64,000 nt of DNA from Dermatophagoides farinae (taxonomy: Eukaryota; Arthropoda; Arachnida; Sarcoptiformes; Pyroglyphidae), in the NCBI RefSeq assembly GCF_024713945.1, contig NC_134681.1, positions 930,001-994,000 on the forward strand. The letters run 5' to 3'. The translations under genes and the position numbers were made by a program. Shown piece by piece: positions 1 through 13,800 of this stretch. The stretch's first letter is position 1; the number at the start of each line of letters is the position of its first letter. The notes under the pieces are model-generated. The model searched no databases. It saw only the letters and a program-made list of their open reading frames with translations, and was not told where the DNA came from.

Positions 1-1
1 T

Positions 2-1751
2 TCATTGAATCCAGAATGGGTGAAAAAATTTATAATTGATTATAATTTTGAAACTGTACAAAAAATTCGTTTTGAAGTTTGGGATCAAGATCCGGATGAT
101 AAAGAATTTCTTGGTTATCATGAAACAACATTAGCTGAAATTGTTTCATTTGCATCAAGACAATACATTCGTACACTTTCCGGTATGCCGGATAAAAATT
201 CTGGTACAATAATTATTGTAACAGAAGAGCTATCTAGTTGTAAACAAATTGTTCAGATGCATTTTGCAGCTGAAAATCTACCTCGTTCCATTTGTGGTAT
301 ATTCCGACCGGATCCATTTCTGGTAATTTCACGTTCAAATGAAGATGGTACTTTCTCAGTGGTTATTAAATCTGAACCAGTTCGTTCATCAAAATGTCCA
401 TTATGGTTACCGATTACGATGCGTGTTCGTACACTATGTAATGGTGATTATGATCGTACAATTAAAATTGATTGCTATGATTCACGATCCAGTGGTAAAC
501 ATGTTCTTATCGGTACCAGTTATACATCGCTTCGTGAACTATGTACGACACAATCATCGATGACGGCACCAGCCACATCTAATCGCAATGTTTATGTATC
601 ATTAGCGGCTAACAAACGATTCTTGTTGCAGCCACCTAAAACTCCGAGCCATCATCATTCCTCAACTAGTTCATCACCATTTTCAAGTGGTAGTAATCGT
701 GTTAATAATAATAAAAACAATTTCGATAATATTGCAACCGGTACAGAGACTGGTAAACGTAAAGCAACAATTATACCAGTGAATGGTGTAGAACAACCAT
801 CCGATAGTTGTGGTCATCTTATATTGAAAGAGATAACCGTCACTGAAGAAATTACATTCATCGATTACATTAAATCGGGCACACAAATGCATTTTGCCGT
901 TGCCATTGATTTTACCGCATCAAATGGACCACCTAGAGATCCACATTCATTACATTTTCTTGATATTTTCGGTGGAAAACCGAATCCATATGAAATAGCT
1001 CTACGAGCTGTTGGTGAAATTATTCAACAATACGATTCAGCTGGAATGTTTCCGGCATTCGGTTTTGGTGCTCGTATTCCTCCTAGTGGTGATGTATCAC
1101 ATCAATTTGCATTGAATGGCAATCCATCACATCCATATTGTTCAAGTATATCGGAAATTCTTTCCCATTATCGTAATTGTCTGGCAAATGTAACGCTTTA
1201 TGGTCCAACAAATTTTTCTTCAGTCATACATAATACAACACAAATTGCAACAAAATTTCAAGATGGAAAACATTATTTTATACTGCTTATAATAACCGAT
1301 GGTATTATTTCGGATATGCATCAAACAAAAAATGCCATTATTGATGCATCAAAATTACCAATCTCAATCATTATTGTTGGTGTTGGTAATGCAGATTTTG
1401 CCGCAATGGATGAATTAGATTCCGATGATATACGGCTATCGGTGAATGGTCGTTATGCTGAACGTGATATCGTTCAATTTGTACCATTAAATAAATTTAT
1501 TTCGAAAACTGGACCATACATTCGATCACAGGCTGATCTTGCACGTGAAGTATTAGCCGAAATTCCTGATCAAATGACCGGTATTTATGATTTTTTTTTT
1601 GTCTAATGAATTTAAATTTAAAATAATAATAAAATTTTTTTTTTCTTTTCAATAAACAGGCTATATGAAATCCAGAGGATTCATACCAAATCTGGATGTA
1701 TCTCAAAGTGAAAACAACGGCAACAACAACAACAACAACAACAAAATATAA
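2..1751 (+). CDS. copine family protein, 5'-partial
   Basis: Copines are Ca2+-dependent phospholipid-binding proteins with two C2 domains and a von Willebrand A-like copine domain; they act at membranes in signalling. The gene enters from the left edge, so the N-terminus is missing. Exons are <2-1580 and 1660-1751 (79-nt GT-AG intron), giving 556 residues. The end of C2A is visible with the Asp-rich loop WDQDPDD. C2B spans roughly residues 80-200 and contains DPFLVISRSNEDGTF. A Ser/Asn-rich linker follows (about 205-270), then the copine A domain (about 295-505) with a MIDAS-type DFTASNG. Splicing restores the family ending PDQM..YMKSRG, followed by a short Asn tail. Without the splice the frame would end in an intron-encoded Phe run, so the second exon is well supported. 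Which copine paralogue this is cannot be told. Confidence 0.93.
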
Positions 1752-1886
1752 ATCAATCGCAACATAATAATGGGAGGAAAAAAAATTTGTATCGATCACC
1801 AATCAATCAAATTCAATTTCAAATATGTTTTGTTTTGTTTACACTAAATCATCATCATCATGTATAATCTGCAAAAAAAAACAAAG

Positions 1887-1892
1887 AATAAA
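1887..1892 (+). promoter_or_regulatory. candidate poly(A) signal of the copine gene
   Basis: AATAAA lies 135 nt after the copine stop codon. This is a hexamer match only; position and strand fit, but no transcript data are available. Confidence 0.4.
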
Positions 1893-2538
1893 ATTCTATC
1901 TGTCTCTCTTTTTTCATCGTTTTTTTTTGGGGGGGGAGGCATAATTTCAATATTACACATCCATACACTGAATGAATCATCTACATACATTGATTGACAT
2001 TTTACCTGGTGGTTTCAGCACTTTATTCACATCCATTGAATGAACAAAATGTTTTTTTCGGAATTTTTTTTTTGTTTTTTTTTTGAAAATTTTCATCTAC
2101 GGATTTTCACACACGAAAAATTCAGACCGTCATTTATTCATTCATTTTACGCCATTTGGTCTGATTTTTTTTTTGTTCTGTGTTGTTTGTTTTATCATAT
2201 TGATTATATAAATGATGATGATGATGATGATAAAATAAAACTTTTTAAAATACATCCGTTTTGCTTCTCATTAATTTTTTGGTTTTATTTTCTCACTAAT
2301 CATCAAATGTAATATGTGCATAGATGGAAATTCCATAAATGTTTTTTTTTTTCGTTCGATTTGTCTGGTTTTTCCCATGTGTTCTCGAACACATGAACTT
2401 GAATAATGATCGATAATGATCAATAAAAATGTTTCATTAATCAATACAAAAAAAATGATGATGATGATGATGATGATTGCGACATTGATCATTGATCTCT
2501 GAATGATTGTCGATATCAAATTTCGTGCATCAAGAGTT

Positions 2539-2889
<351 letters not shown>

Positions 2890-3107
2890 ATGATTAGGTT
2901 AGTCTTTCATTGAGTCATATCTGGAAGAAGAAATTATCGATTTTCATTTTTATAGAATTTTTTTTCTGCTGATTTAAATGAAAAAAAAATATCTGATTGA
3001 ATGGAAATGGATTGGATTTTTTTTTGCTTTATTTTCAACATGAAAACATTACTAATAATAATAATAATAATATTAATATTACTATTCAAAAATTCTAAAA
3101 TTACAAT

Positions 3108-5179
3108 TCAACAAGTCGTAGTATTTGATTTTTCTGGTAACAATGATGATGATGATGATGATGATAGTTGTAATGACGTAGCATTCGATTTAGGTTCATA
3201 TTCCATAATGAATGTTGGTAATTGTTCTAGATGTTTTCGATTAATATGGACCGATAGTTGTTCTAATCGTTGTATGAATTGTACTTTATCCTTTAGAAAT
3301 TTACAATGAAATGTTTTTAGCCACCAAACATAAAGCCGATTGAATACGGATGGATGTACCACAAAGAATGATTGCAATAAATTCTGATGTTGATGTGAAA
3401 TGAATTCATATAAACGTGATAATAGTTGAGTTTTTGGTGGCTGATTTTTTGGCACAATAATCGGTTCAACATTATCAGCCATTGTATGGAAATAGATGAC
3501 CGAATATTTTTTGCCAGTACGACATATTTTATCCAACATCTTAACAATATGAGCAATAATCTGATCAAAATGGCCATCCAATTCATTATGGAAAAGATTG
3601 GCTAATTCTCGACCGATTATGATGAGAACGGAATCATTATTATTATTATTATCATCATCTTTGGTGATGTTAGAAATGTAAATACATTCCTGTAGCCTAT
3701 CACGAACCGTTTCCGATAAATCTTTTTCTTGTCGCCGTATTTTTCGTAATAATCGTTCAAATTTCAATTGTCTTTTATGTTCAATAAGCATAAATTGATC
3801 CTGTTGATCATAATCATCGAAATGATGTGGATTTTGCACATTCGTCGATGAATGATGATGATTATGATGTTGATTACGCGTGAATGAAGGCGGTGATGGA
3901 CAGGCCATACTTTCCATTGAACTATAATGTTCTTGTGTATGATGATGATTATGATGATTGTTTCCTGTATGAAAAAATGACGTCACAAATGACGATGAAC
4001 GTTTCATTGGTGATGAGGGTAATGATGGTGTATAATCAAATTCTTGTTGATATTTCAATTCGATCAATCTTTCACGACATTCATCGATATTAATATCACT
4101 ACCGGTACCTTGACCATTAGCATCAGTTGAATAGCTTGATGAATATGAATAAGCACAAAGATCATCACAACTATCATCCAATCCGGAATCATTAATTTCT
4201 TGTAAACTTTTAATAGGATTTTCTTGAATACGTATTGCTCGTTCCGGTATGATGGGTTCGCCCATTGGACCACCATTATTAGCTGGTAACAATGATGATT
4301 CCATCTGTTCTTCATGATGATTACGTGGAAAATATAATTTCAACACTGATCGATAAAGATCATATTCATGTTCATTTTGCATACACAATATTATTGTATC
4401 AAATGCATCCGGATATGATTCCATAAATCGTCGTATGACACGTATACCAAGATGAATGCCATCCAATTCTGGATAATGATGTTCTTTCAATGCTAGATTA
4501 CCAATGGCCAATGTACGAATATTGTAATGTTTAGCCGCTTGTAATACATGTAGATAACAATTAAATAAGGCAGTTTCTGACGCTGAATGATATTTGCATT
4601 TATAATGAGGACTGGCTGTATGAATTATATAATAGGCAGCAATTGAATAACTATAAATATGAAGGTTTTTTTTTAAAAAAAACAAGAATTAAATTGAAAA
4701 AAATTTGTCCATTAAAGATTTTAACATTAATTAATCAATTCTTACCCTTTGGTTATTTTAATCGATCCAATTGGACAATATTTTAATTTATTATAAAGAG
4801 TTTTACGTAATTCAGCACCGGCATGTTTGTACAATGCATTTGTTAATGGATTTGATCCACGTTCAAAACGTTCATTGGTTGGATGAACAATGGCATCCAC
4901 TTTTAATCGTAACATTGAACTTGAACAGCCATTCCAGAGAATGATTTTTGAATTCAAATGTTTATTCACTTTGAATGTAACAATCTTCAACGATTTGGAA
5001 TGATGATGATGATCATCATCATTCGTGTAGCATTGATCATTACTTTCGGAATCCATCAAATCAAGAGACCAAGGAGTTACCATTGTCCATGGTAATTGAC
5101 AATGACAATTACCATGGCCAATAGTTGTCGTTGTTGTCGTCGAAGACGATGATTCTAAATCAATAATTGATGTAGCCAT
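3108..5179 (-). CDS. GDAP2: GDAP2-like macro domain plus Sec14/CRAL-TRIO protein
   Basis: Exons on the minus strand are 5179-4746 and 4650-3108; the 95-nt intron is GT-AG and splits a Gly codon. The 658-residue product has an N-terminal macro domain (about residues 60-270) with AIVHPTNERFERGSNP, then YSIAAYYIIHTASPHYK after the splice. A long Ser/His/Asn-rich linker follows, then a C-terminal Sec14-like domain with VLIIIGRELAN and SVIYFHTMADN. Macro followed by Sec14 in this order is diagnostic of GDAP2; the vertebrate protein is about 500 residues, so the linker is expanded here. The macro loop lacks the Gly-rich GGGG seen in active ADP-ribose hydrolases, as in other GDAP2 proteins, so catalysis is doubtful. 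I chose the ATG at 5179. An in-frame ATG at 5275 would add an implausible Phe-rich stretch that looks like non-coding DNA. Confidence 0.92.
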
Positions 5180-6398
5180 TGTGAGGTGTAAAAAAAATTT
5201 TAAGAAAAAATTTGGAAAACCTTCATTAAAAAAAAAAATAAAGAAGAATGACAACGATTGTCGATCGTTATTCATCGTATTTATATATCAAAAATCAGTT
5301 AGACCGCCACAATTGATTGTTGAAAACTGAAACTATTGGCAAACAAAAAATCCCAAGCATGACAACATCATTCAGCCTGTTTGTTTTGTATTGTATTTTG
5401 ATCTTTGATCATCATTAGCTATCAATCAATCAATCAATCAATCAAATAGGCTGCATTTATGATTAGATAAGAGAATGGTTCTTGAGAGTCATGAATGAAA
5501 ATTGGATATGGCGAAAATTGGCTCAAAAACAAAGTTCGACGTTAGTTTTTTTTCTTCTTTTTTTTTGGTCGACGAATTTTAATAAATTCAAGCTACATGT
5601 ATATTTATCGGCATCGTTTACGAAACGGATATTCACAAATAGAACAAAGCCGACTGAGTGTGTGTGTGTGTGTATAAAGAGATAAGCTACTGCAGTGAAT
5701 TGCAATTCGAATTTACGGGCGCGAGACCAATTTATTCAAACTTTGAAATCTCTGGAAAAAATTGATTATTTTTTTTCTTTTTTTTTGCTCTTCATTTTCG
5801 AATCAATTCGAAGTGAATTTAACTGTAATGAATTTGCAACTATATGCAATAGAAGGCAATATAAAAAAAAAAATTACAAGAAAAACAATTAGAATATATA
5901 TATGTTCAATTGATTGTAAACATGGTATATATTATTAATTACAAACACGATTGATATGTAAAAAAAAAATCTGATTTTAACCCATGTTTATCATTTCATA
6001 AATTAATCAATTAATCGATCGATTGATTCATTTAACAAAAAAAAAGCAATCATGTGTGTATGTGTGTGTGAATTCAATGTAATTGTAACGAAGTAAATGG
6101 CCATCAATCAAATCATTTGGAAAATCGAAAAGAAAAAATTTGCACTGTACCAACAAAAAAAAAACCAATAACAGCAATCATTTTTTTTGTCAATTTTTAA
6201 TTGATTTAATTCAAATTTCAAAAATGAATAAATTAACAAAACAAAATTCTTGTCTATAAATGATTTGTTGTTGAATATAAATTTGTTCTAGTTTAAATGG
6301 AAAATAATATAAAATAATAAAATTAGTGAGAGAGAGAGAGAAAAAAAAATGATTTTCATTCATAACGAAATAGAAAAAAAAACAAATCTAGTATTTAT
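5180..6398. other. intergenic, GDAP2 5' flank / V-ATPase 3' flank
   Basis: No exon is supported. It holds a short CAAT tandem near 5421-5445, a GT tract near 5659-5672, several poly(A)/poly(T) runs and a short GAGA tract near 6327-6341. The part near 5180-5350 is the likely GDAP2 promoter and 5' UTR. The part near 6250-6398 should be the 3' UTR of the V-ATPase gene. Confidence 0.5.
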
Positions 6399-9144
6399 CT
6401 ATTCAATCAATATATTTGTTTCGGTTAGAATTCTTTTCAAATAAAATGGACGAAATGCATAACCGGCACCAGTATAAAATTTTGATTGAAATTCAACCCA
6501 ATGTAAACGTAATGCATGTAAAAATGCTGATAATCCTTCCATTACAATCAATATGGCAATGGTTAATACTGCCCATAATCCAAATGTTAGATATGTCATA
6601 ATGACACGAATAATTAGATTAGAATTTTCCGTTGCAAATCCAGCATGCATTACTCTTTGCCAAAGTACTTCAGATAATTGACTATGTGCCAATGATAATG
6701 CCCATAAACGTAGATAGGATGCTGTATGTGATATTGAACCAAGACAATATTCAATTGTATGTATGGCTTGATGTGTGAATATATCACCAGTACTTTCTTC
6801 GTGATTATTAGAATCACCTTGTTGTTGTTGTTGTTGTTGATTATTTGATGTGGATTCTTCAATATTAGCTGGTTGTCGTTTTTGACGATTACTGAAAAAT
6901 ACTTTAATTATTGGCTTTACTAATAACATGATTGGAACCTGTAATAATGCCAATATCAATAATATGGTCTGTATTTCTTGTTTATGTGGATACCATGGAT
7001 TAAGATAAATGGTTTGTGGTTCATTTTCATTTGGATATTTCATTAAAAACATATTGATAAAATCAATAAGAATAGATGGTGCATTTGATGGTGGTGACCA
7101 TGTACGTAACCATTTAACAAATATCAATATTATCATATAGCCAAATAATGAAAGTAAAAATATTAACTGTGGTATAAATTCAAAAACAATCGATGTCCAA
7201 CTTTTAGCATTGATATGATTACAAAGTGAAATCATTACACCGAAAAGCATCTGTAAAACACCGACAATAACTGAAAGTTTCATTTTGAATGAATTTAAAA
7301 ATATAATTTTGTTTGATGAAATTTGCCATGCTGGATCAATACCATATGGATATGATCGATCACCTTTTGGTATGTAAATTTCTAATTTCTTATTGAATAC
7401 AGTATCGTTACTGTTATGGCTGCCATTATTAGCTATGATTAAATCATCGTATAGTTTGATTTCTGTTGCATGTGAATCAAAACATGTACCAAACAGATTG
7501 TAACCTTTAGCAAAAATATCATTATATATGGAACCAGTATAAATGGAAAATGCACCCATCAATAGAATGATGTAACGGCCATCAAAAAATGTGAGCCATA
7601 TTTCATTATTACTTTTGCCATTAAGTTTTCGTTCATATAGTACCATCCATAAACCGAACAACATCATTATTAATCCATGGCCAGCATCGGCAAACATCAT
7701 AGCAAATAGGAATGGAAATGTAATAATTGTATATGGTGCTGGATTCATTTCACGATACGTAGCCATACCATATGAATCGACAATATTTTGAAATCCTTGT
7801 GTAAAACGATTCAAACGAAAATATGTAGGTGGTGTACTTGTTGTAGACACTTTTTCAACAACAGCTTGGCCAAGAATACCGGCACGATCATTGATTTCTT
7901 GTATGATACCATTTAGTAGATAATAATCACTACGAGCACACCATCCTTCAGCAAGGAAACCTTTCTCTGTTTTTTGATACAAATTCATTGTGGTGAATAT
8001 GGCACGAAGTTTTGTCACTTGTACCATCCATGTGGGAAAGTTTTTCGGCTGAGCAACGGCTGTCAATATTTTCAAATGCTGTTGACTGGTTTTTTCGATA
8101 ACCAACTGAATATCTTTTAGATCCTGTTCGACTTTCAGACACAAAAGTCGATAATGATCTTCATCATCGGGCAATGGATATTTCGATGCATGGAAACCGT
8201 TGCAAATTTTCTCAATTTTTCCATACAATTTATCACCTTGACACATGACAAGAAAAACTTTTTTCTGTACAAATTCTTCAGCTTTTGCATCATCGATTGG
8301 ATTGTCAATATCAAAAAATTGTACCAATGCATTCTGACCACAAACCCTCCATATAACTTTACGAAATGCAAGTGCCTTTTCAGCTCGCAATAATCCAGTT
8401 ATTGTATAGATTTTATTACATTCGAATCCTTGTTTTTGTGGTTGTTTGGGAACACCAATCGATGATTGTTCAGGATCCAGATCTAATGCCTGATTTTGAT
8501 TACCTGAATCGGTAATCGGGTATTGTCCATTGAAAGATGCTCGCTGCTGTCTACGTGTTGTTTCAAGTAGTTGATTTGTTTTAGCCAAAATCATTGACAT
8601 TTCCACCAATTCTGATCGTTCCAAACGTAGTGTATATAGATGTTCATTAATTTCACGTAGATCATTATCCAATTTTTCAATCTGATTTTCTAATGCTATA
8701 ATTTCCTTATATTTCGGTATGGCCGGATCACCAATCGGCTTGACAATAGGCAAATCACTTTTCTGCAATTGTTGTGACAGATAAATTAATTTACGTTGAA
8801 CTTCACCAATATGTTTGATTTCATCGACATATTTTCGTTGATATGCATTTAGATCGGCGTTTAGATCACGAAATTCAACGATTCCTTCAAGTGTATTGAA
8901 TTAATCAGAAAAGAAAAAAAAAAATTTTGGAAATCGAAAAAAAAATCATGATGAATGTGATAAGAATGTGAAAACAAAACTTACCCAATTCGCCAAGACG
9001 ACATGTAGTTTCAAATGAAACGTTTGATCGTAGAAATAGTTGACATAACAACATCTCTTCGGAACGAAACACACCGGAACATGGTTGATGTTTGAATTTT
9101 TTTGTTTGCTGTGATGAATTTGATTGATGCTCATTAGAATTCAT
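6399..9144 (-). CDS. Vha100: V-type proton ATPase 116-kDa subunit a (V0)
   Basis: Membrane stator and proton half-channel subunit of the V-ATPase, which acidifies endomembrane compartments. Exons on the minus strand are 9144-8985 and 8884-6399, with a 100-nt GT-AG intron. The splice recreates the family N-terminus: FRSEEM, then LGELG joined to IVEFRDLNADLNAYQRKYV. The product is 881 residues. The cytosolic domain runs to about residue 440, followed by the multi-pass membrane domain starting near FPFLFAMMFADAGHG. The essential proton-path arginine lies in SYLRLWALSLAHSQLSE (Arg about 779). The C-terminus has RLHWVEFQSKFY. An insert of seven Gln sits in a late loop. The start at 9144 is the first ATG in the exon; the frame is open further upstream but has no ATG there. 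Confidence 0.97.
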
Positions 9145-10824
9145 TATTTTTTTTTGTTTTGTTTTGAGCAACGTTGACCAATGAATTGATTTTAAACAGC
9201 AACAAAAAGAAAAAAATTTAAAATGCCAACAAAACTTTTCAATTGGAAATAAAAAAAAATCTGCCAAAAAAAAGAGCAGCCAATATAATATAATTAAATT
9301 AAATTGCAATCAGTCAATCAATCAATTAATTGGAGAAAAATTGAAATTGTCATCGATGAAAACAATCAAAAAAAAAAAAACTTAAGTGATTGACCAAAGT
9401 TCTTCATCAATGACAATTTGTTTAGGTATGTGTGTGTGTGTGTGTGTGTGTATGGCCTAATGAATGGAAGGATAGATAGATCTGATAAGGTAGTAAATAA
9501 GCAAAAAAATAAATTTATTTTCTTTCTTTATTCATTTCTACTACTTTTATGACTCTCAGGTTTTTATTATTATTAGCTATTAAACATTTTAAATTTGATC
9601 GATATCGATATCGATATTGACTGATTGATTGATGGCAAATTTTGCAATAACATTGATTTAGTCAATGTTTTTTTTTATTTTACCGTATATACAGTATATA
9701 TATCTGATTGTCATTGATGATGGTGATGGCGAAAGCAGATGATTTAAATCGATATATATGGGCAGATTATTTTTATTTTTTTTTTTAAACATTACTACTG
9801 TAATTCAATTGAACACCGATACATATACACACACATACACAAACACATTTGCTATTTAACAAATGAGTAGTGATGTATAGGAAACAGAAATAGTCAATTG
9901 ATGTGTTGTTGTTGTTTAAATCAATCAAACAAAAGAAAATTTTTTTTTTGTTTTGATTTTTGGAAAAAAAGGGGCAATGAATTACGATTTGAAAAAAAAT
10001 GAAAACAAAAATCATAAATAAACAAAAAAAAAGAAAGCAAGAAACATAAAAAAAATGCAATTGATTGACATCAATCAATCGTCATGGTTATGATATATAT
10101 ATAGATGAACAATAGTAAGCTGTGATGGAAAAATTTCATTCATCTCTCAATCATCATCATCATCATCATCATCATATATCAGATTATCGCCAATTGAAAT
10201 TGGTCAGACTAGAAACAAAAACAAAAACTAACACGCGTATACAAATTGTCCATAATGCGATTATTTTGGTCGTTTTTTCATTCGGCTCTAACCCAGTGAC
10301 ATCGATTAATCTATATATAAATCACAACGAAACAAAAACAATTGAAATGTCCAGACGACCAGAGTGACAAAAAAAAATTTAGGTTATCAATTTTTTCCTC
10401 ACTCATTTTCTCTCGTTTACATAACCCAAATATATCATCATCATCATCATTATCATCATCTGTAGAAATGTTCTAGATACCAATGGCCAAATATTACGAG
10501 TTTATAATTGGGAAAAAAAATTGAAAATCAAGTTCATCAATAGAGAAAAACAAAATCATCCCCATCTATCAATCGATACATAGATCCTAAGAAATAGAAA
10601 GTAAAAGAAAACTTTTCCATTTTAATAATGAATTTTTCTCTTGTTCGTTTTGTTTATTTTTTTTTAAAAAATACATTCATTTGAATAAAATATATTTGAA
10701 TATTTTTCAACAACAGAATTTTTTTAACGACAAAAAAAATATATGGCTGAAATTTCCGGTGGATTCAAGGGATCAAAGGTCAAAGTTGATGATTAATAAA
10801 TGATGATGATGATGGTGATTAAAT
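9145..10824. other. intergenic, V-ATPase 5' flank / SMG6 3' flank
   Basis: No supported gene. It contains a GT run at about 9428-9451, a perfect GATCGATATCGATATCGAT-type palindrome near 9597-9616, a CAT trinucleotide run near 10138-10165, another near 10436-10460, and poly(A) tracts. The region just above 9144 should hold the V-ATPase promoter. The region just below 10825 should be the SMG6 3' UTR. Confidence 0.5.
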
Positions 10825-13800
10825 CTAAGTAGATTGTTGTGATTTTTTTCGTAGTAGTGGTGGTGATGGTTGTTGTGCTTGTGGCTGATGATTATCCAAA
10901 GTACTGGCCCATTTACGGAATTGTTTAAATTTTTTAACCGGTATATCATAGCCTAATGATTTGATACGTAAATTCATATCGTCTGTGATGAGTATTACAT
11001 TACGATGGATAAATTCGTCTAAATTCGCAAAAAAAAAACAAAATTAAAAAATTAATTTTTCAAACAAAAGACATACCTTGATTGGTTAACTGTTGTTCAC
11101 CGGCATCTTTCAACAAGTTACGCATCCATTTATCATCAATTTGTTCATCATTAACATGATGATTATCTTTTTCGACTAAACTAACGCATCCATATAGTAT
11201 ACGATCATCATTATTAACGGCATTCTAGTAAGAATAGTAAGAAAAAACAAGAGAAGTAGATTAATTGAAAAAAAATTAATCCAATCATTTAATACTTAAC
11301 TGAATTATCATTCGATTCTTCTTTATAATCAATACGATCTAATAAGGATCCTTTACTTGTAATGGCTCGAATATTTTCCACATTCGAATCGAACGCTTTC
11401 TGTAAACAATCAAGTATCTCAGCTGATTTTTTTGCCAGCTGTTTATATCGTAAATTCATTGATTCTTGTTGTTCATCATTATTGATATCTTCGGATGATT
11501 TTGAAACTTGTAGACGTTGTCCACGTGCCATCATTGATTGAAGTTCTTGTACCACTATTAATGGTACAGCTACGATGAATGATTTGTTATGGACAAATTT
11601 CATAATCGAATGAAGATCATTTATGAAACAATTCGTATCGAATATAACATAACGTGGAATAATAATAAAACGACGTTTCGGTTCATGAATATGTTCAATC
11701 ATACGAAAATAACGGCCATGTTGTCGATTTTGTTGGCGAAACATTCGATATTGTAACAATTTTCGTCGTTCCATTGGATTTAGATTCAAATCATTCATCT
11801 CTCTAATTGCTTCTTCATCATTTGAATAGCATTCATCATCATCATCGTCATCATTGTCGCCATCGCTTTTATTATTGGCAATAATCTGATTATTTTTATC
11901 TCTGTTCATTGCTTCCATCAATTGTCGTTGTTGAATTTGTTTCAACTTGATTCCTGGTTGATTTTCAACATCATCCGTATTGATTAATGATTCGAATGTA
12001 AAATTTTTTGTATCAAATCGTAGATACGGATATTGAAGACCGCAAAGATAATCACCAAATAATTTAATACTTTCAATACGCATATAAATGTACGCAATTT
12101 CCAGTACGAACGGAGTATGAACAAATTTAGATGATTCAGGTGTGTCACGAAGAATTTTGAAACCATCTAAAAATCTATCTTCCGGCAATTGAACCAATTC
12201 ATATTCATTTTGATCAAGATCAGAGGATTTTGGTGACGAAAGCGATAAATGATGTTTACTTTTTTGATCTGAATAAAAAACGACTGGATATTGTTTGATC
12301 TGATGTAGTTGTGTGAGAAATTGTGCAAATATTTGCCATACATTTTGATCGATTCTAATGTAATAAAAATTATTAAAATTTGATATTCCCAAATTTAAAA
12401 AATTAATTATAATTACCCAGGTGTTTTAATATCATTCATTTCTTGTGGAGGAAAATACGGATTAAATGATATGATCCAATCGGACCATAACTTTACACAC
12501 GGTAGAAAAGAATAAAAATCAAACCATTCCTGTTGAACTTCCAAGCTAGGATTCTTTGTGATCATTGTATGATAAATGGAACCAAAACAATCATCAATAC
12601 ATTCTGGTTCATTGGATAATTTTCTGGATATTTGTCCTTTAGCCATTGATGTTGATGAATTGATTGATTCCAAGAGATCAAGATGATGATGACGGAATGT
12701 TTCAAACAAATGAATCAAACGTTTCAAAATCATCGATATCATTGTAGACATGATAAAATAGGAATTTGTTTGTGTGAAACCATAATAGGCGGCATCTAAA
12801 TGAATAAAATTGGTTATATGAAAATAGAAATGAAAATCAGGAATCAATTTACATTGTAATTGATGATGGTCACGATTATGGTCATCCATTGTATTGGCCA
12901 CACTATACATATTGATTACGAATAATTGAATGAGAAAAAAGGGTGATAAACGATTATTATTATGACTATGGTTATCATGATCAGATGATCGATTGATAAC
13001 TGAATCAAATTCTAATATCATCTGATTGGCAACATCATAAAATCGATCGAGGCCAACACGATGGTTTAGCATAGCATGTACCATCAAAAATGATAATGTA
13101 AAACGATCTTTAAGATCTTTGAATTGTGATTTGGCCAACATCATTGTTGTCGTTGTGGTTGTTGTTGCTGTCGCTGGTGATTTGAGAATAAATTTCTCAT
13201 AGAATTTCAATAAATCAGGTTCCGATTCATTACGGCTGACAACAGCAGCTAGATCATAAAAATTATACATATCACATTTGGCTATAGTACGATCTGGTCG
13301 TACCCAATATTCAATACGATAATTTTTATTAATACGGCTATGGCCACGTTCAAGACGTTGTCTTTGTAATTTTTCACGTTCCATTGTTTGATCATAATCA
13401 CGACGAATTGTCGATATCATTTTCATATGCAACGATCGTATTGAATCGAAATAAACAAGAAGATTCTGACGATTCGATTGTACACGAATGAATTTCGATC
13501 GAAAACGATTCGAACATCGATCATGTAGAATATCGTATTCAAATGATATGATTGAATAATAAATAGCATCGAAATAATTTTTTTGATAAAACGATACTAA
13601 CGCCAACTGTGAACAGATGTGCGAATTTTTCGGTACCAACATATGGGCTTTCATGTAATAGCTATTGATGAAAATGAAATAATGATTTGGCAAAAAAAAA
13701 GATTGTTTTTTCGACTTACTTTTTAGAATTAACAAAATGACCACTATTTAGCTGATTTCCATGGCTAACGGATGATGATGATGGTGGAGGAACCAGTTCT

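Noticed and set aside
8985-9309. Longer N-terminus for the V-ATPase subunit a
   Set aside because: The frame is open upstream but starts only at a TTG, and the Phe-rich extension is unlike the family; the first ATG is at 9144.
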